Positions 8,433 through 16,120 of a stretch of 64,000 nucleotides of DNA are shown here, piece after piece. The stretch is from NCBI GenBank assembly GCA_002482965.1, contig DLGZ01000054.1, positions 189,512 to 253,511 on the forward strand, written 5' to 3'. A model generated the notes under the pieces. It was given only the letters and a program-made list of their open reading frames with translations. It was not told the origin of the DNA and did not search any database. Position 1 is the first letter of the stretch. The number at the start of each line of letters is the position of its first letter. This stretch comes from Verrucomicrobiaceae bacterium UBA7681. Lineage in GTDB: Bacteria > Verrucomicrobiota > Verrucomicrobiia > Verrucomicrobiales > Verrucomicrobiaceae. The position numbers and the translations under genes are program-made.

Positions 8433-9860
8433 ATGAAGCCCTCGCTCTTCCCCAACCGCCGTACTTTCCTCCGCAACACTGCCGCAACCGCGGGCAGCAT
8501 CTTTCTTCCCAATCTGCTGATTGGCCAGGAAGGCGTCGTCAAAAAAATCAACGTTGCCGGCATCGGTGGCGCAGGTGGCAAAGGTGCCTCTGACGTGGGC
8601 ATCTCCGCCAAGGGAGCCAACATCGTCGCCATCTGTGACGTGGACCGTGAACGCCTCAAGCAGGCGCAGCAGAAGTATCCTGACGCCAAAATGTTCGAGA
8701 GCTTCCGTGAGATGTTCGAAACCATGGGTGACAAGATCGACATGGTCACCGTCTCCACCCCGGACCACGCGCACTACCCTGCGGCAATGGAAGCCATCAA
8801 GCGCGGCAAGCACGTCTGTGTGCAGAAGCCTCTGGTGAACCGCATCTGGGAAGCCAATCAGCTTCATGAAGCCGCCAAGAAAAAAGGCGTGAAGACCAAC
8901 ATGGGCAACCAGGGCCACACCGGCAAAGGCATCCGCTTCCTCAAGCAGTGGATCAGCGAAGGCATCGTGGGCAACGTCAATGAAATCCACGTCTGGACCA
9001 ACCGCCCCATCTGGCCCCAGGGCAATGAAGCCAAGGCCAAGTACATCAATGGCACGGTGCCGAAGATCAAAGAGAAGAAGAAAGGACCGGACGGCAAAGA
9101 CATGATGGTCGAAACCGCTGAGGATCTTTTCAACTGGGACACCTGGCTGGCCGCCTGCCCTTCCGTCCCCTACACCGACGGTCTGCATCCCTTCGCCTGG
9201 CGCGGCCACCGCGAGTACGGCGCAGGCGCCATGGGCGACATGGGCTGCCATTTGCTGGATGGACCCTTCTGGGCCTGCGGCCTCGGCGAACCCTACAAAA
9301 TGGAAGCCGAGTGCATGGAACTTACCGACGTGAGCTGGCCGAAGTCCTCCCACGTGATCTTCTACTTCAAGACGGAGAAATACGGCGAGGTCAAACTGCA
9401 CTGGTATGAAGGCAGCCTGAAGCCTGAGCGTCCGGCTGAACTCGATGCCGATCGTGACTGGGACAAGATCAAAGGTGGCTTCCTCCTCCGTGGTGATGCC
9501 GGTGTGATCCTCAACACCGACGACTATTGCGGCAGCCCACGCCTGATCCCGAACGCCAAGATGACCGAGTTCCTCGGTGGCAAGCCCCCTGTGCTGAAGC
9601 TCGACCCCGCGCTCGCCGAAGGCGAACCGCAGCTCGAACTCATCCGCGCCATTGAGCAGGACAAGATCTGCGGCAGCAATTTCGACTACTCTGTGCCGCT
9701 GACCAAGTTCTGTCTCCTCGGCAACCTGGCCATCGCCAACCCCGGCAAAGTCATCAACTGGGATGCCTCCAAGCAGGAGTCCGACAACGCGGAAGCCAAC
9801 AAGCTCATCACCCGTGCGGCCTACCGCCAGGGCTGGGATTACAGCGCTGCAAACATCTAA
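8433..9860 (+). CDS. Tat-exported Gfo/Idh/MocA family oxidoreductase
   Basis: Proteins of this family oxidise or epimerise sugars with NAD(P). The N-terminus has a twin-arginine signal (NRRTFLRNTAATAGS, residues 8-22), which fixes the start. A Rossmann segment follows (INVAGIGGAGGKG, then IVAICDVD). The family EKP motif reads VQKP near residue 137, typical of the secreted subgroup. MGDMGCHLLDGPFWA is the later substrate-side block. Length 475 is normal. The cofactor would have to be bound before export. It is closed by a terminator. Confidence 0.88.
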   Translation: MKPSLFPNRRTFLRNTAATAGSIFLPNLLIGQEGVVKKINVAGIGGAGGKGASDVGISAKGANIVAICDVDRERLKQAQQKYPDAKMFESFREMFETMGDKIDMVTVSTPDHAHYPAAMEAIKRGKHVCVQKPLVNRIWEANQLHEAAKKKGVKTNMGNQGHTGKGIRFLKQWISEGIVGNVNEIHVWTNRPIWPQGNEAKAKYINGTVPKIKEKKKGPDGKDMMVETAEDLFNWDTWLAACPSVPYTDGLHPFAWRGHREYGAGAMGDMGCHLLDGPFWACGLGEPYKMEAECMELTDVSWPKSSHVIFYFKTEKYGEVKLHWYEGSLKPERPAELDADRDWDKIKGGFLLRGDAGVILNTDDYCGSPRLIPNAKMTEFLGGKPPVLKLDPALAEGEPQLELIRAIEQDKICGSNFDYSVPLTKFCLLGNLAIANPGKVINWDASKQESDNAEANKLITRAAYRQGWDYSAANI

Positions 9861-9894
9861 CGCCGTCTGGCTTTAGCGGATTTTCATCCATCGA

Positions 9895-9929
9895 ATCGCC
9901 CGGCAGAAATCTGTCGGGCGATTTTTTTT
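9895..9929 (+). terminator. Terminator after the Gfo/Idh gene
   Basis: A near-perfect inverted repeat (ATCGCCCG..CAGA with TCTG..CGGGCGAT) is followed by eight T residues. It ends the rightward gene and lies one base before the stop of the convergent leftward gene. Confidence 0.85.
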
Positions 9930-9930
9930 A

Positions 9931-10503
9931 CTACTTGGACATGTCATTGATCATCCCCTTGATCACGTCCGTCGCTTCACCCAAGCCCTTCATCAGCTCG
10001 GCAAGGCCCGGCCCAAGCAGCCAGGAGGTATAGGAGATGGCCAACCACCACGCGATGACATTGACGATGATCATGACCGTCACCAGCATCTCCACCCAGC
10101 GGCCCCAGACAATGAGGTAGCCGTTCTCATCCTTCTTCTGGCGGAAGATATGGTCTGAATACAAGGCCACCGCCGCCATCCACAGAAGGGGCGGGAGAAA
10201 GAGAAAGCCCAGGATCATGCGCCGCAGCACTGTGCCACCGCGTTGAATGTAGGGCACGCGGTTGTAGTCACGGTAGCGTGCCACCCGGCGGCGGGTGGGA
10301 CGGACGGTGAGGCCGTCGGCGACGATCTGCCCCTGGGCATGCAGTTCCAGCAGGGTCGAAACGGGACGCCACTGCTCTTCGTCCTCGCGCTTCACCAGGT
10401 CACTGTCGCGGATCGATCCGTAGGCGAGGAAATTGCGCAGATCATCCTTTGAACACGGACCGAGTGTCTTCTGGCCTTTGGCAATGTAGTAGGCGGCATG
10501 CAC
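9931..10503 (-). CDS. GYF_2-domain membrane protein
   Basis: Residues 1-55 form a GYF_2-type domain (YYIAKGQKTLGPCSKDDLRNFLAYGSI, then SDLVKRED with a later Trp), a small module thought to bind proline-rich partners. Two hydrophobic helices follow at about residues 95-115 and 132-160. The domain probably faces the cytoplasm. The start is GTG: a TGA lies two codons upstream in frame and the only nearby ATG is out of frame. The partner is unknown. Confidence 0.75.
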   Translation of the reverse strand: MHAAYYIAKGQKTLGPCSKDDLRNFLAYGSIRDSDLVKREDEEQWRPVSTLLELHAQGQIVADGLTVRPTRRRVARYRDYNRVPYIQRGGTVLRRMILGFLFLPPLLWMAAVALYSDHIFRQKKDENGYLIVWGRWVEMLVTVMIIVNVIAWWLAISYTSWLLGPGLAELMKGLGEATDVIKGMINDMSK

Positions 10504-10542
10504 GAATCAGTAGGGAACGAGCGGAGTTACTATAGTTCGAAG

Positions 10543-10566
10543 TGCGGGTATTATGCAATATCCGCA
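10543..10566. promoter_or_regulatory. Inverted repeat upstream of ceramidase-like gene
   Basis: The 24-base element has arms TGCGGGTATT and AATATCCGCA around a 4-base spacer, with one G-T mismatch. It lies 60 bases before the ceramidase ATG in the divergent promoter region, where it could be an operator. There is no direct evidence for a protein that binds it. Confidence 0.35.
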
Positions 10567-10625
10567 CCAATATGTATTGTAAGTTTTTTATATTCAAACG
10601 TGCCCGGCCTGCGCGTACTCCACCC

Positions 10626-12140
10626 ATGCGCCTTCGCTTTCTCCCTTTTCTTGCCGGTCTGTCCACCCTGACGCTTTACGCCCTGCCCCCTTCCCCAACC
10701 TCCAGCATCAAGGCGGGTTTTGCGGAGAGGGACATCACTCCAGACATCGGCATGGAGCAGCCTGGAGGCTACGGCAAAAGCTTCCACAGGACCTTCCACG
10801 ACGCCTGCAAGGTGCGGGTGGCCTTGTTTGATGATGGGAAAAAGACCGCTGTGGTGATCGGCCTCGACTCACTTGTGGTGCCACGGGAGGTCGTGCTGGA
10901 TGCACGGGCACAGATTGAAAAAGCCACCGGGATCACTGGGGATGCCGTGCTGATTTGCGCCTCGCATTCGCACAGTTCCGGCCCGGTCGGCATGGTCATG
11001 CCCGGTGAATATGACACGGCATCAGACCTTGTGAAGAAACTCGCGTATGATCAATCCTCCTGCGCTGACCCAGGCTACCTGCTGCGACTGACGCATGAGA
11101 TTGTCGCCGGAGTCGTGGCGGCCAATCAAAACAAAGTGCCGGTGCAACTCGGGTGTGGTTTTGGTCATGAGGACAAGGTGGCTTTCAATCGCCGTCTGCG
11201 CATGAAGAATGGCCAGAGCTGGAGCCACCCGCGTCCTGGGAATCCGGAAATCCTGGAATATGCGGGGCCTATTGATCCGCAGGTTGGCGTCATCGGTGCC
11301 TGGGACATGCAGGGCCAGTTGGTGGGTGTGGTGGTGAACTACGCCTGCCATGCGACGACCAATCCCGGCGGCATTTCGGCCAACTGGATTCAATACCTCG
11401 AAAAAACCATTCAGGGCGGACTCGGCACGCATGCACCGGTGGTCTTCATGCAGGGGGCCTGCGGCGACATCACGCAGGTGGACAACTTGAGTCCCTATCA
11501 AAACCCGAAGCCCGAGGAATGGAGCCAGCTCGTCGGCGGACGTGTCGGTGCTGAAGCCATCCGTGTATTGCTGGCGCAGCCCAAGATCACAGCGGCTCCC
11601 ATTGAAACACGCCAGGAGGTCTTGAAAATCAAACGCCGCCCGCCATCGGCACAACGGGTGGAAAAAAGTCTCGATCTCGTGAGCAAACCGAGAGTGGCAG
11701 GAGACGCCACCGACTTTCTTTTTGCCAAGGAGATCCTCATGCTGGACCACCTCAACAAGACGAAGCCCCTTGTCGATTGCGAGGTGCAGTGCGTCAAGGT
11801 TGGCCCCGTGTGCTTTGTTTCCAATCCTGCCGAATACTTCGTGCAGTATGGGCTCGACATCAAAAAAGGTAGCCAGCATGCCTTCACCTTTCCGTGTGAG
11901 CTTTCCAACGGCATCGTCGGCTACGTGCCCACGGAGGAGGCTTTCGGCCCACACGGGGGTGGCTATGAAACGCGCCTCACGGCCTACTCGAATCTTGAGA
12001 TCACCGCTGGAACGCAGATGGCGAAGAAAGGGGTGGAGCTGGCGAATCAAATGAGTGCCGAGCCCAAGCCTGAGCCGATGAAGGCTCCGCCTTTCAGCCT
12101 GCCATGGAATTACGGCAATGTGCCGCCGGAGCTGGAGTGA
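10626..12140 (+). CDS. Secreted neutral/alkaline ceramidase N-terminal-domain protein
   Basis: The 504-residue product has a signal peptide (MRLRFLPFLAGLSTLTLYA) and then the family opening KAGFAERDITPDIG. Zinc-binding-type motifs are present: ASHSHSSGP near residue 120 and NYACHATT near residue 238, followed by FMQGACGDITQ. In characterised members this domain cleaves the amide of ceramides. In verrucomicrobia and planctomycetes many single-domain members have no known substrate. The C-terminal Ig-like ceramidase domain is lacking. The start was chosen for the signal peptide. Confidence 0.85.
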   Translation: MRLRFLPFLAGLSTLTLYALPPSPTSSIKAGFAERDITPDIGMEQPGGYGKSFHRTFHDACKVRVALFDDGKKTAVVIGLDSLVVPREVVLDARAQIEKATGITGDAVLICASHSHSSGPVGMVMPGEYDTASDLVKKLAYDQSSCADPGYLLRLTHEIVAGVVAANQNKVPVQLGCGFGHEDKVAFNRRLRMKNGQSWSHPRPGNPEILEYAGPIDPQVGVIGAWDMQGQLVGVVVNYACHATTNPGGISANWIQYLEKTIQGGLGTHAPVVFMQGACGDITQVDNLSPYQNPKPEEWSQLVGGRVGAEAIRVLLAQPKITAAPIETRQEVLKIKRRPPSAQRVEKSLDLVSKPRVAGDATDFLFAKEILMLDHLNKTKPLVDCEVQCVKVGPVCFVSNPAEYFVQYGLDIKKGSQHAFTFPCELSNGIVGYVPTEEAFGPHGGGYETRLTAYSNLEITAGTQMAKKGVELANQMSAEPKPEPMKAPPFSLPWNYGNVPPELE

Positions 12141-12188
12141 CCGTTCTCTGATTGCAGTTCTGGCCGCTCCGTGCCAAATCAACTCCGC

Positions 12189-12821
12189 ATGACCACCGCT
12201 GAACTCCTCACCGCCCTCAACTGGCGCTACGCCACCAAGGTCTTCGATTCCACAAAGAAGATCCCTGACGACACCTGGGCCGCGCTGGAGGAGTCGCTGG
12301 TGCTCACGCCATCCAGCTATGGATTGCAGCCGTGGAAGTTTATCATTATTCAGGACAAGGAACTGCGTGAGGAGTTGGTGGGACATTCATGGCGTCAGCG
12401 CCAGGTGGTGGACTGCTCGCACCTTGTCGTCATGGCAACGAAGCGCTCGATGTCCGAAGTCGAGATCGACGCCAACCTCATGCGCATCGCCGAGGTGCGT
12501 GGTGGTACGCCCGATGCACTGGTCGGCTTCCGCAAGATGCTCACCGGCACGCTGGAGCAGGGATACATGACCAAGGAGTGGGCGAAGATGCAGGCCTACA
12601 TCGCGCTCGGTCAGTTCATGGCCGCCGCCGCACTGCTCGGCATCGACACCTGCCCGATGGAAGGATTTGTGCCTGCAAAGTATGACGAGGTTCTCGGCCT
12701 CGAAGCCCAGGGATTTACCACCGCGGTGCTCTGCCCTGCGGGTTATCGTCATGCCGATGACCGCTATGCCGCGCTGCCCAAGGTGCGCTTCAAGAGCAGC
12801 GATGTGATCGAGCATCGGTAG
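12189..12821 (+). CDS. Nitroreductase-family NAD(P)H oxidoreductase
   Basis: This 210-residue flavoprotein should bind FMN and reduce nitro compounds, quinones or similar acceptors. It begins LLTALNWRYATKVFD, with the Arg typical of FMN phosphate binding. PSSYGLQPWKFIII follows near residue 45 and ALGQFMAAAALLGIDTCPMEGF near residue 142. This order matches NfsB-type enzymes. An upstream GTG would add six residues. The gene is 48 bases after the ceramidase gene and may share its transcript. Confidence 0.88.
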   Translation: MTTAELLTALNWRYATKVFDSTKKIPDDTWAALEESLVLTPSSYGLQPWKFIIIQDKELREELVGHSWRQRQVVDCSHLVVMATKRSMSEVEIDANLMRIAEVRGGTPDALVGFRKMLTGTLEQGYMTKEWAKMQAYIALGQFMAAAALLGIDTCPMEGFVPAKYDEVLGLEAQGFTTAVLCPAGYRHADDRYAALPKVRFKSSDVIEHR

Positions 12822-12974
12822 AGGGTGACAGGCAAATCTTTGCACAAAGCATCGCTCACTGCCTTCGAGATCTGCCGAAAAAATAAACGCTCTAAATGGA
12901 GCTGTCGGACTCATGAAAAGTTTTAGTGTCGGGGTTAGTGGCAGCAGCGCATCTCAAGACAATCTTTTACTTCT

Positions 12975-13718
12975 ATGAACTCAGTCCAAACTTCAGTTCC
13001 CCGCGTCGCCGTGATAGCCGGGGTCGGCCCCGGTCTCGGAGCCTCGTTAGCCCGCCGTTTCGCAAAGGAGGGGTGCCGAGTCGCGTTGCTGGCGCGCTCA
13101 GCAGACTACCTGGACCAACTCACCGCCGAGATTACGGCAGCGCAAGGGCCCGATGCTGCGATCGCTGTGCCCTGCGACCTCGCAAATCCTGAGCAGATTA
13201 TTGCGGCGTTCGAGCGAGTTCGCCGGGAGCTTGGCCCGCCGGATTTGCTGGTCAATCATGCAAGTGGCGGGGGAGGCCCACGCGGCGGCGGACTACTCGA
13301 GCTTGACCCGGGAGATTTTGAACGTGCTTGGAGGGTGGGAGTTTATGGAGCGTTGATCTGCTCACGCGAAGCCGCTCGTGATATGCTTGGGGCTGGCCGA
13401 AAAGGCGGCACAATAATTTTTACAGGAGCCACCTCTTCAGTGCGGGGTGCAGGCATTGCTTTTTCCAGTGCCAAGTTTGCCTCACGCGGATTGGCTCAGT
13501 CGTTGGCCCGCGAACTTTGGCCGCTGGGCATTCACGTCGCGCACATCGTAGTCGACGGCGTTATTTCCGATCCAGCTGATGGGGCTGCGGACGAAGCGGA
13601 GCCATTGCTGGACCCGGATGCGATGGCCACCACCTATTGGCAGCTCGCACTTCAGCAACCGAGCAGTTGGACGCTTGAGCTCGATCTTCGGCCCCACCGG
13701 GAAAAGTTTTTCGAGTAG
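12975..13718 (+). CDS. Short-chain dehydrogenase/reductase with Phe at the catalytic Tyr position
   Basis: The 247-residue protein has the SDR cofactor turn (IAGVGPGLGASLARRF, residues 14-29). LVNHASGG stands where classical members read NNAG. At the active site the usual YxxxK reads F163-SSA-K167, so the catalytic Tyr hydroxyl is absent, while the Ser region (GATSS) is intact. The C-terminal HIVVDGVISDP block resembles a divergent SDR group in which Phe at this place is common, so function may be retained in altered form. It is convergent with the TetR gene and may belong to the same stress-response island. Confidence 0.85.
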   Translation: MNSVQTSVPRVAVIAGVGPGLGASLARRFAKEGCRVALLARSADYLDQLTAEITAAQGPDAAIAVPCDLANPEQIIAAFERVRRELGPPDLLVNHASGGGGPRGGGLLELDPGDFERAWRVGVYGALICSREAARDMLGAGRKGGTIIFTGATSSVRGAGIAFSSAKFASRGLAQSLARELWPLGIHVAHIVVDGVISDPADGAADEAEPLLDPDAMATTYWQLALQQPSSWTLELDLRPHREKFFE

Positions 13719-13757
13719 AACTGCTCAAAGGTCGGCCGCTTCTGGATTTGGACACTT

Positions 13758-14378
13758 TTATCCACCCGTAGAGCGGGACAGAAGCATCCTGGCCACCTCC
13801 TTATTTTGGCGGGCTACATCCACCCCGCCCGTGGCCTGTGCGACCACCAAGGTGCCAGTGATGAGGGACAGGAACGGCTGCACGAGTTTCTTTGCGTTTC
13901 TGGGCTCGATTTGCCTGAGCAGTTGGTTCACCAGCTTCTCGGTCGCGACGAAGTGTGCGAGGATTTGGGCGCGGACTTGCGGTTCGTCGCGCTCGGGGCC
14001 GAATTCAGCAAGCGCTTTGATGAAGGGGCAGCCGTAGAAACCGGGATTAATGATCGCAAATTCGAGCGCATCGAAGAGCGAGAGCAAACGATCGAGCGCC
14101 GGCTGAGAGGTGTCGCCAGTGAACCGTACGACGAGTTGCTGCCACGTCTCATCCTTCGCGGCCAGATAGGCAGAAATGAGGCGCGCCTTTGAAGGAAAGT
14201 GGCGATAAAAGGTCATTTTAGCCACTCCGCTCTCAGCGATAATGCGATCGACCCCGACGGAGTGGACGCCATGTTTGTAAAAAAGGGTTATCGCAGTCTG
14301 CAGCACGCGCTCGCGTGGGGCGAGGGCTTCTGTGGCGGTCTTTTGTGAGCGGGAATTACTTATGACATGGGAGTCCAT
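13758..14378 (-). CDS. TetR/AcrR family transcriptional regulator
   Basis: The N-terminal HTH (residues about 22-68) is canonical: RERVLQTAITLFYKHGVHSVGVDRI, then GVAKMTFYRHFPSK. The helical C-terminal ligand domain is of the TetR_C type that opens NPGFYGCPFIKALAEF. Two 14-base palindromic sites lie 20-70 bases upstream of its ATG, in the divergent promoter region shared with the DUF5069 gene. Autoregulation and control of the neighbour are therefore likely. The ligand is unknown; nearby SDR and nitroreductase genes suggest an electrophile or aldehyde. Confidence 0.92.
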   Translation of the reverse strand: MDSHVISNSRSQKTATEALAPRERVLQTAITLFYKHGVHSVGVDRIIAESGVAKMTFYRHFPSKARLISAYLAAKDETWQQLVVRFTGDTSQPALDRLLSLFDALEFAIINPGFYGCPFIKALAEFGPERDEPQVRAQILAHFVATEKLVNQLLRQIEPRNAKKLVQPFLSLITGTLVVAQATGGVDVARQNKEVARMLLSRSTGG

Positions 14379-14398
14379 TCAACCAGCATGCACCATAA

Positions 14399-14412
14399 AG
14401 ACAGATCTGTCT
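14399..14412. promoter_or_regulatory. TetR operator O1 (perfect palindrome)
   Basis: The 14-base sequence AGACAGATCTGTCT equals its own reverse complement. It lies 20 bases upstream of the tetR ATG, where bound repressor would block leftward transcription. A second copy lies 34 bases to the right. Confidence 0.75.
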
Positions 14413-14420
14413 ATTTCATG

Positions 14421-14449
14421 TTGACTCGATATAGACAGGTCTGTATCGT
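14421..14449 (+). promoter_or_regulatory. Sigma-70-type promoter of the DUF5069 gene
   Basis: TTGACT and TATCGT are separated by exactly 17 bases. The -10 box ends 44 bases before the ATG of the DUF5069 gene. Operator O2 fills most of the spacer and overlaps the -10 box, which is the usual position for a repressor site. Confidence 0.6.
14433..14446. promoter_or_regulatory. TetR operator O2
   Basis: AGACAGGTCTGTAT matches O1 at 12 of 14 positions and keeps the ACAG and CTGT arms. Its centre is 34 bases, about three helical turns, from the centre of O1, so dimers could sit on the same DNA face. Confidence 0.7.
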
Positions 14450-14493
14450 TCGGACTGGTCGCAACTGACCGCAGAAAGATAAACATCATATCC

Positions 14494-14946
14494 ATGAACT
14501 ACTCCAAACCCGATCTCACCGCATATCCGCCCCGCAGTCCCCGCGCCAGACTTGGTGGCTACGCCATCCTGCCCCGCCTGCTCGACAAATGCCGCGCCAC
14601 ACTCGCCGAGAAAAACGGCGAATACCATTACGCCTGCCCTACGGATCAACGCTTCTTCCAGTTCACCGGCATCGAACCGGAGAAGTTGAAAGCCGAAATC
14701 TCGAAAGGCCTTAACGACACAGAAATGCTCGCATGGATTACGGCGAACGCGCCGAAGCAACACATGGAGTGGGAGATCGCTCAATGGACAGTCTCCGTCA
14801 ATCAAGCCGTGCCTGCGGGTTCTGAGTCACGCGAGTTTTTCAATGAACTTGTCGCAGCTGGGAAACTAGCCCACCGCGAGGACATCCAGAGCTGGTTTGA
14901 CTACATTGAGGCGGACGATTACGTCACCTTTGGTGGCCAACCTTAA
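14494..14946 (+). CDS. DUF5069 protein
   Basis: The 150-residue cytosolic protein has the family opening DLTAYPPRSPRARLGGYAILPRLLDK (residues 6-31) and a Trp-rich C-terminal half ending in SWFDYIEADDYVTFGGQP. The family is widespread in verrucomicrobia and has no assigned activity. It is transcribed from a promoter overlapped by operator O2 of the divergent TetR gene, so it is probably the main regulated target. There are no catalytic motifs that I recognise. Confidence 0.85.
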   Translation: MNYSKPDLTAYPPRSPRARLGGYAILPRLLDKCRATLAEKNGEYHYACPTDQRFFQFTGIEPEKLKAEISKGLNDTEMLAWITANAPKQHMEWEIAQWTVSVNQAVPAGSESREFFNELVAAGKLAHREDIQSWFDYIEADDYVTFGGQP

Positions 14947-15364
14947 TCCGCTCCGCTTATGCAGAATGGATCTCTGCATGGCGGTGATGTGGTCCTCCAT
15001 CAGTAGCCGTAGTACGCTGCCCCTGCTCCCGCAAGGACTGGTTCCTTGCGGGGGTGTTGGGCTTTCTGTCTGTTCCGCCTCTTACGCCGGAACAGCGCAA
15101 AGCTCATCCCTGCCGCGACCGCAGATTTTATTCAGGAACGAACTTTTGAGTGACTGAGTTCATGCCCACATGATGTGGGTGAGATTGCCATTGAGAGACA
15201 GAAGCATTTTCGGTGCTCGGGCAGGGCATGCCACTCTATTTATACAGCCACGCCCCAAAAAGTCGGCAACATGGTCCTACTGGCTGCAACAGTGATGCTA
15301 AGGGCCACCAGCGGCAATCCCTTGTGGCGCACGCTGTGTCCGCCAACTGGTGTATCCATCGACT
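14947..15364. other. 418-base intergenic region with three hairpins
   Basis: No credible gene is seen. Three separate inverted repeats occur. One pairs CCCGCAAGGA with TCCTTGCGGG (15028-15052, 5-nt loop). Another pairs CTGTTCCG with CGGAACAG (15070-15095). The third pairs CCCACA with TGTGGG (15165-15179). None has a T-run, so they are poor intrinsic terminators. A structured untranslated or small RNA is possible but unsupported. Confidence 0.5.
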
Positions 15365-16081
15365 TTAGAAGCGCGGCGCGATCTGGACGAGACAGGGGTT
15401 TGCGGCGGGATCGAGCCATAGGAGGACCTTTCGCAGATTGGCCTCGGACATGGCGGTGCATCCTGCCGTGGGTACATTCTCGCCCAGCCAGATGTGCATG
15501 AAGATGCAGGAGCCGAGGCCGGGGTTGTTGTGTGGATTGTGAGCAATGACGGCCCCCAGCTTGTAGCAGCCAATGCGGGGAGTCATGGTTTCAGGGCCCG
15601 TCCAGTCAGAGGCCACGACGCGATCATCAACGATCTGATTGTAGTGCTGTGAGCGAACATCATCGATGCCCCAATGATGTGCGGTGCAGTGGATGTAGGG
15701 CAGCCTGATGTAGCTTGGGAGCGGTTCATCACCAAAGGCTTCGGTGATGCGAAAGACACCCGCCGGAGCACAGCCATCTCCTTCTAGTTTGATGCGCCAG
15801 CCTGCCGGAGCGGCCAGAGCAAACTCACCATGCCCCCACGCCATGCCATTGCGACCGATGCGGACTGGAATGGCAGCATCAGTAAGCTGCCAGTCATGGG
15901 TCGCGGTGCGTTCGAGCATTCTGAGTTCCGCCGCCGTTGCCTGCTGATCTGCTGCGGTCACGTAGAGCACCTGCCTGCAGTTCGATGGCAGAGCGGCAGT
16001 GATTTCAAATGGCAGCTTCACGGGGATGCTCATGCGCGCACAGGAGACGAGCATGAGGAGCATGACAAGAAGACGATGCAT
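15365..16081 (-). CDS. L,D-transpeptidase family lipoprotein (YkuD fold)
   Basis: The 238-residue precursor has a short signal ending in lipobox LVSC (Cys14), so the protein is lipid-anchored. The C-terminal half holds the YkuD catalytic signature: His in SCIFMHIW and Cys in PTAGCTAMSE, about ten residues apart. Such enzymes cross-link peptidoglycan or attach lipoproteins to it. This version is the short, binding-domain-free type also found as ErfK-like hydrolases. It follows the MORN-like secreted protein gene with a 39-base gap on the same strand. Confidence 0.85.
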   Translation of the reverse strand: MHRLLVMLLMLVSCARMSIPVKLPFEITAALPSNCRQVLYVTAADQQATAAELRMLERTATHDWQLTDAAIPVRIGRNGMAWGHGEFALAAPAGWRIKLEGDGCAPAGVFRITEAFGDEPLPSYIRLPYIHCTAHHWGIDDVRSQHYNQIVDDRVVASDWTGPETMTPRIGCYKLGAVIAHNPHNNPGLGSCIFMHIWLGENVPTAGCTAMSEANLRKVLLWLDPAANPCLVQIAPRF

Positions 16082-16120
16082 GGTGCATCTATGGCTGGAG
16101 AATACAGAGCACCCAACTGC

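Noticed and set aside
11022..12386. A 454-codon minus-strand frame over the ceramidase and nitroreductase genes
   Set aside because: It spans two well-supported genes in antisense and shows no motif.
14897..15501. Two plus-strand frames (86 and 108 codons) in the hairpin-rich gap
   Set aside because: They are odd in composition, lack a leader and any domain; the second runs into the opposite L,D-transpeptidase gene.
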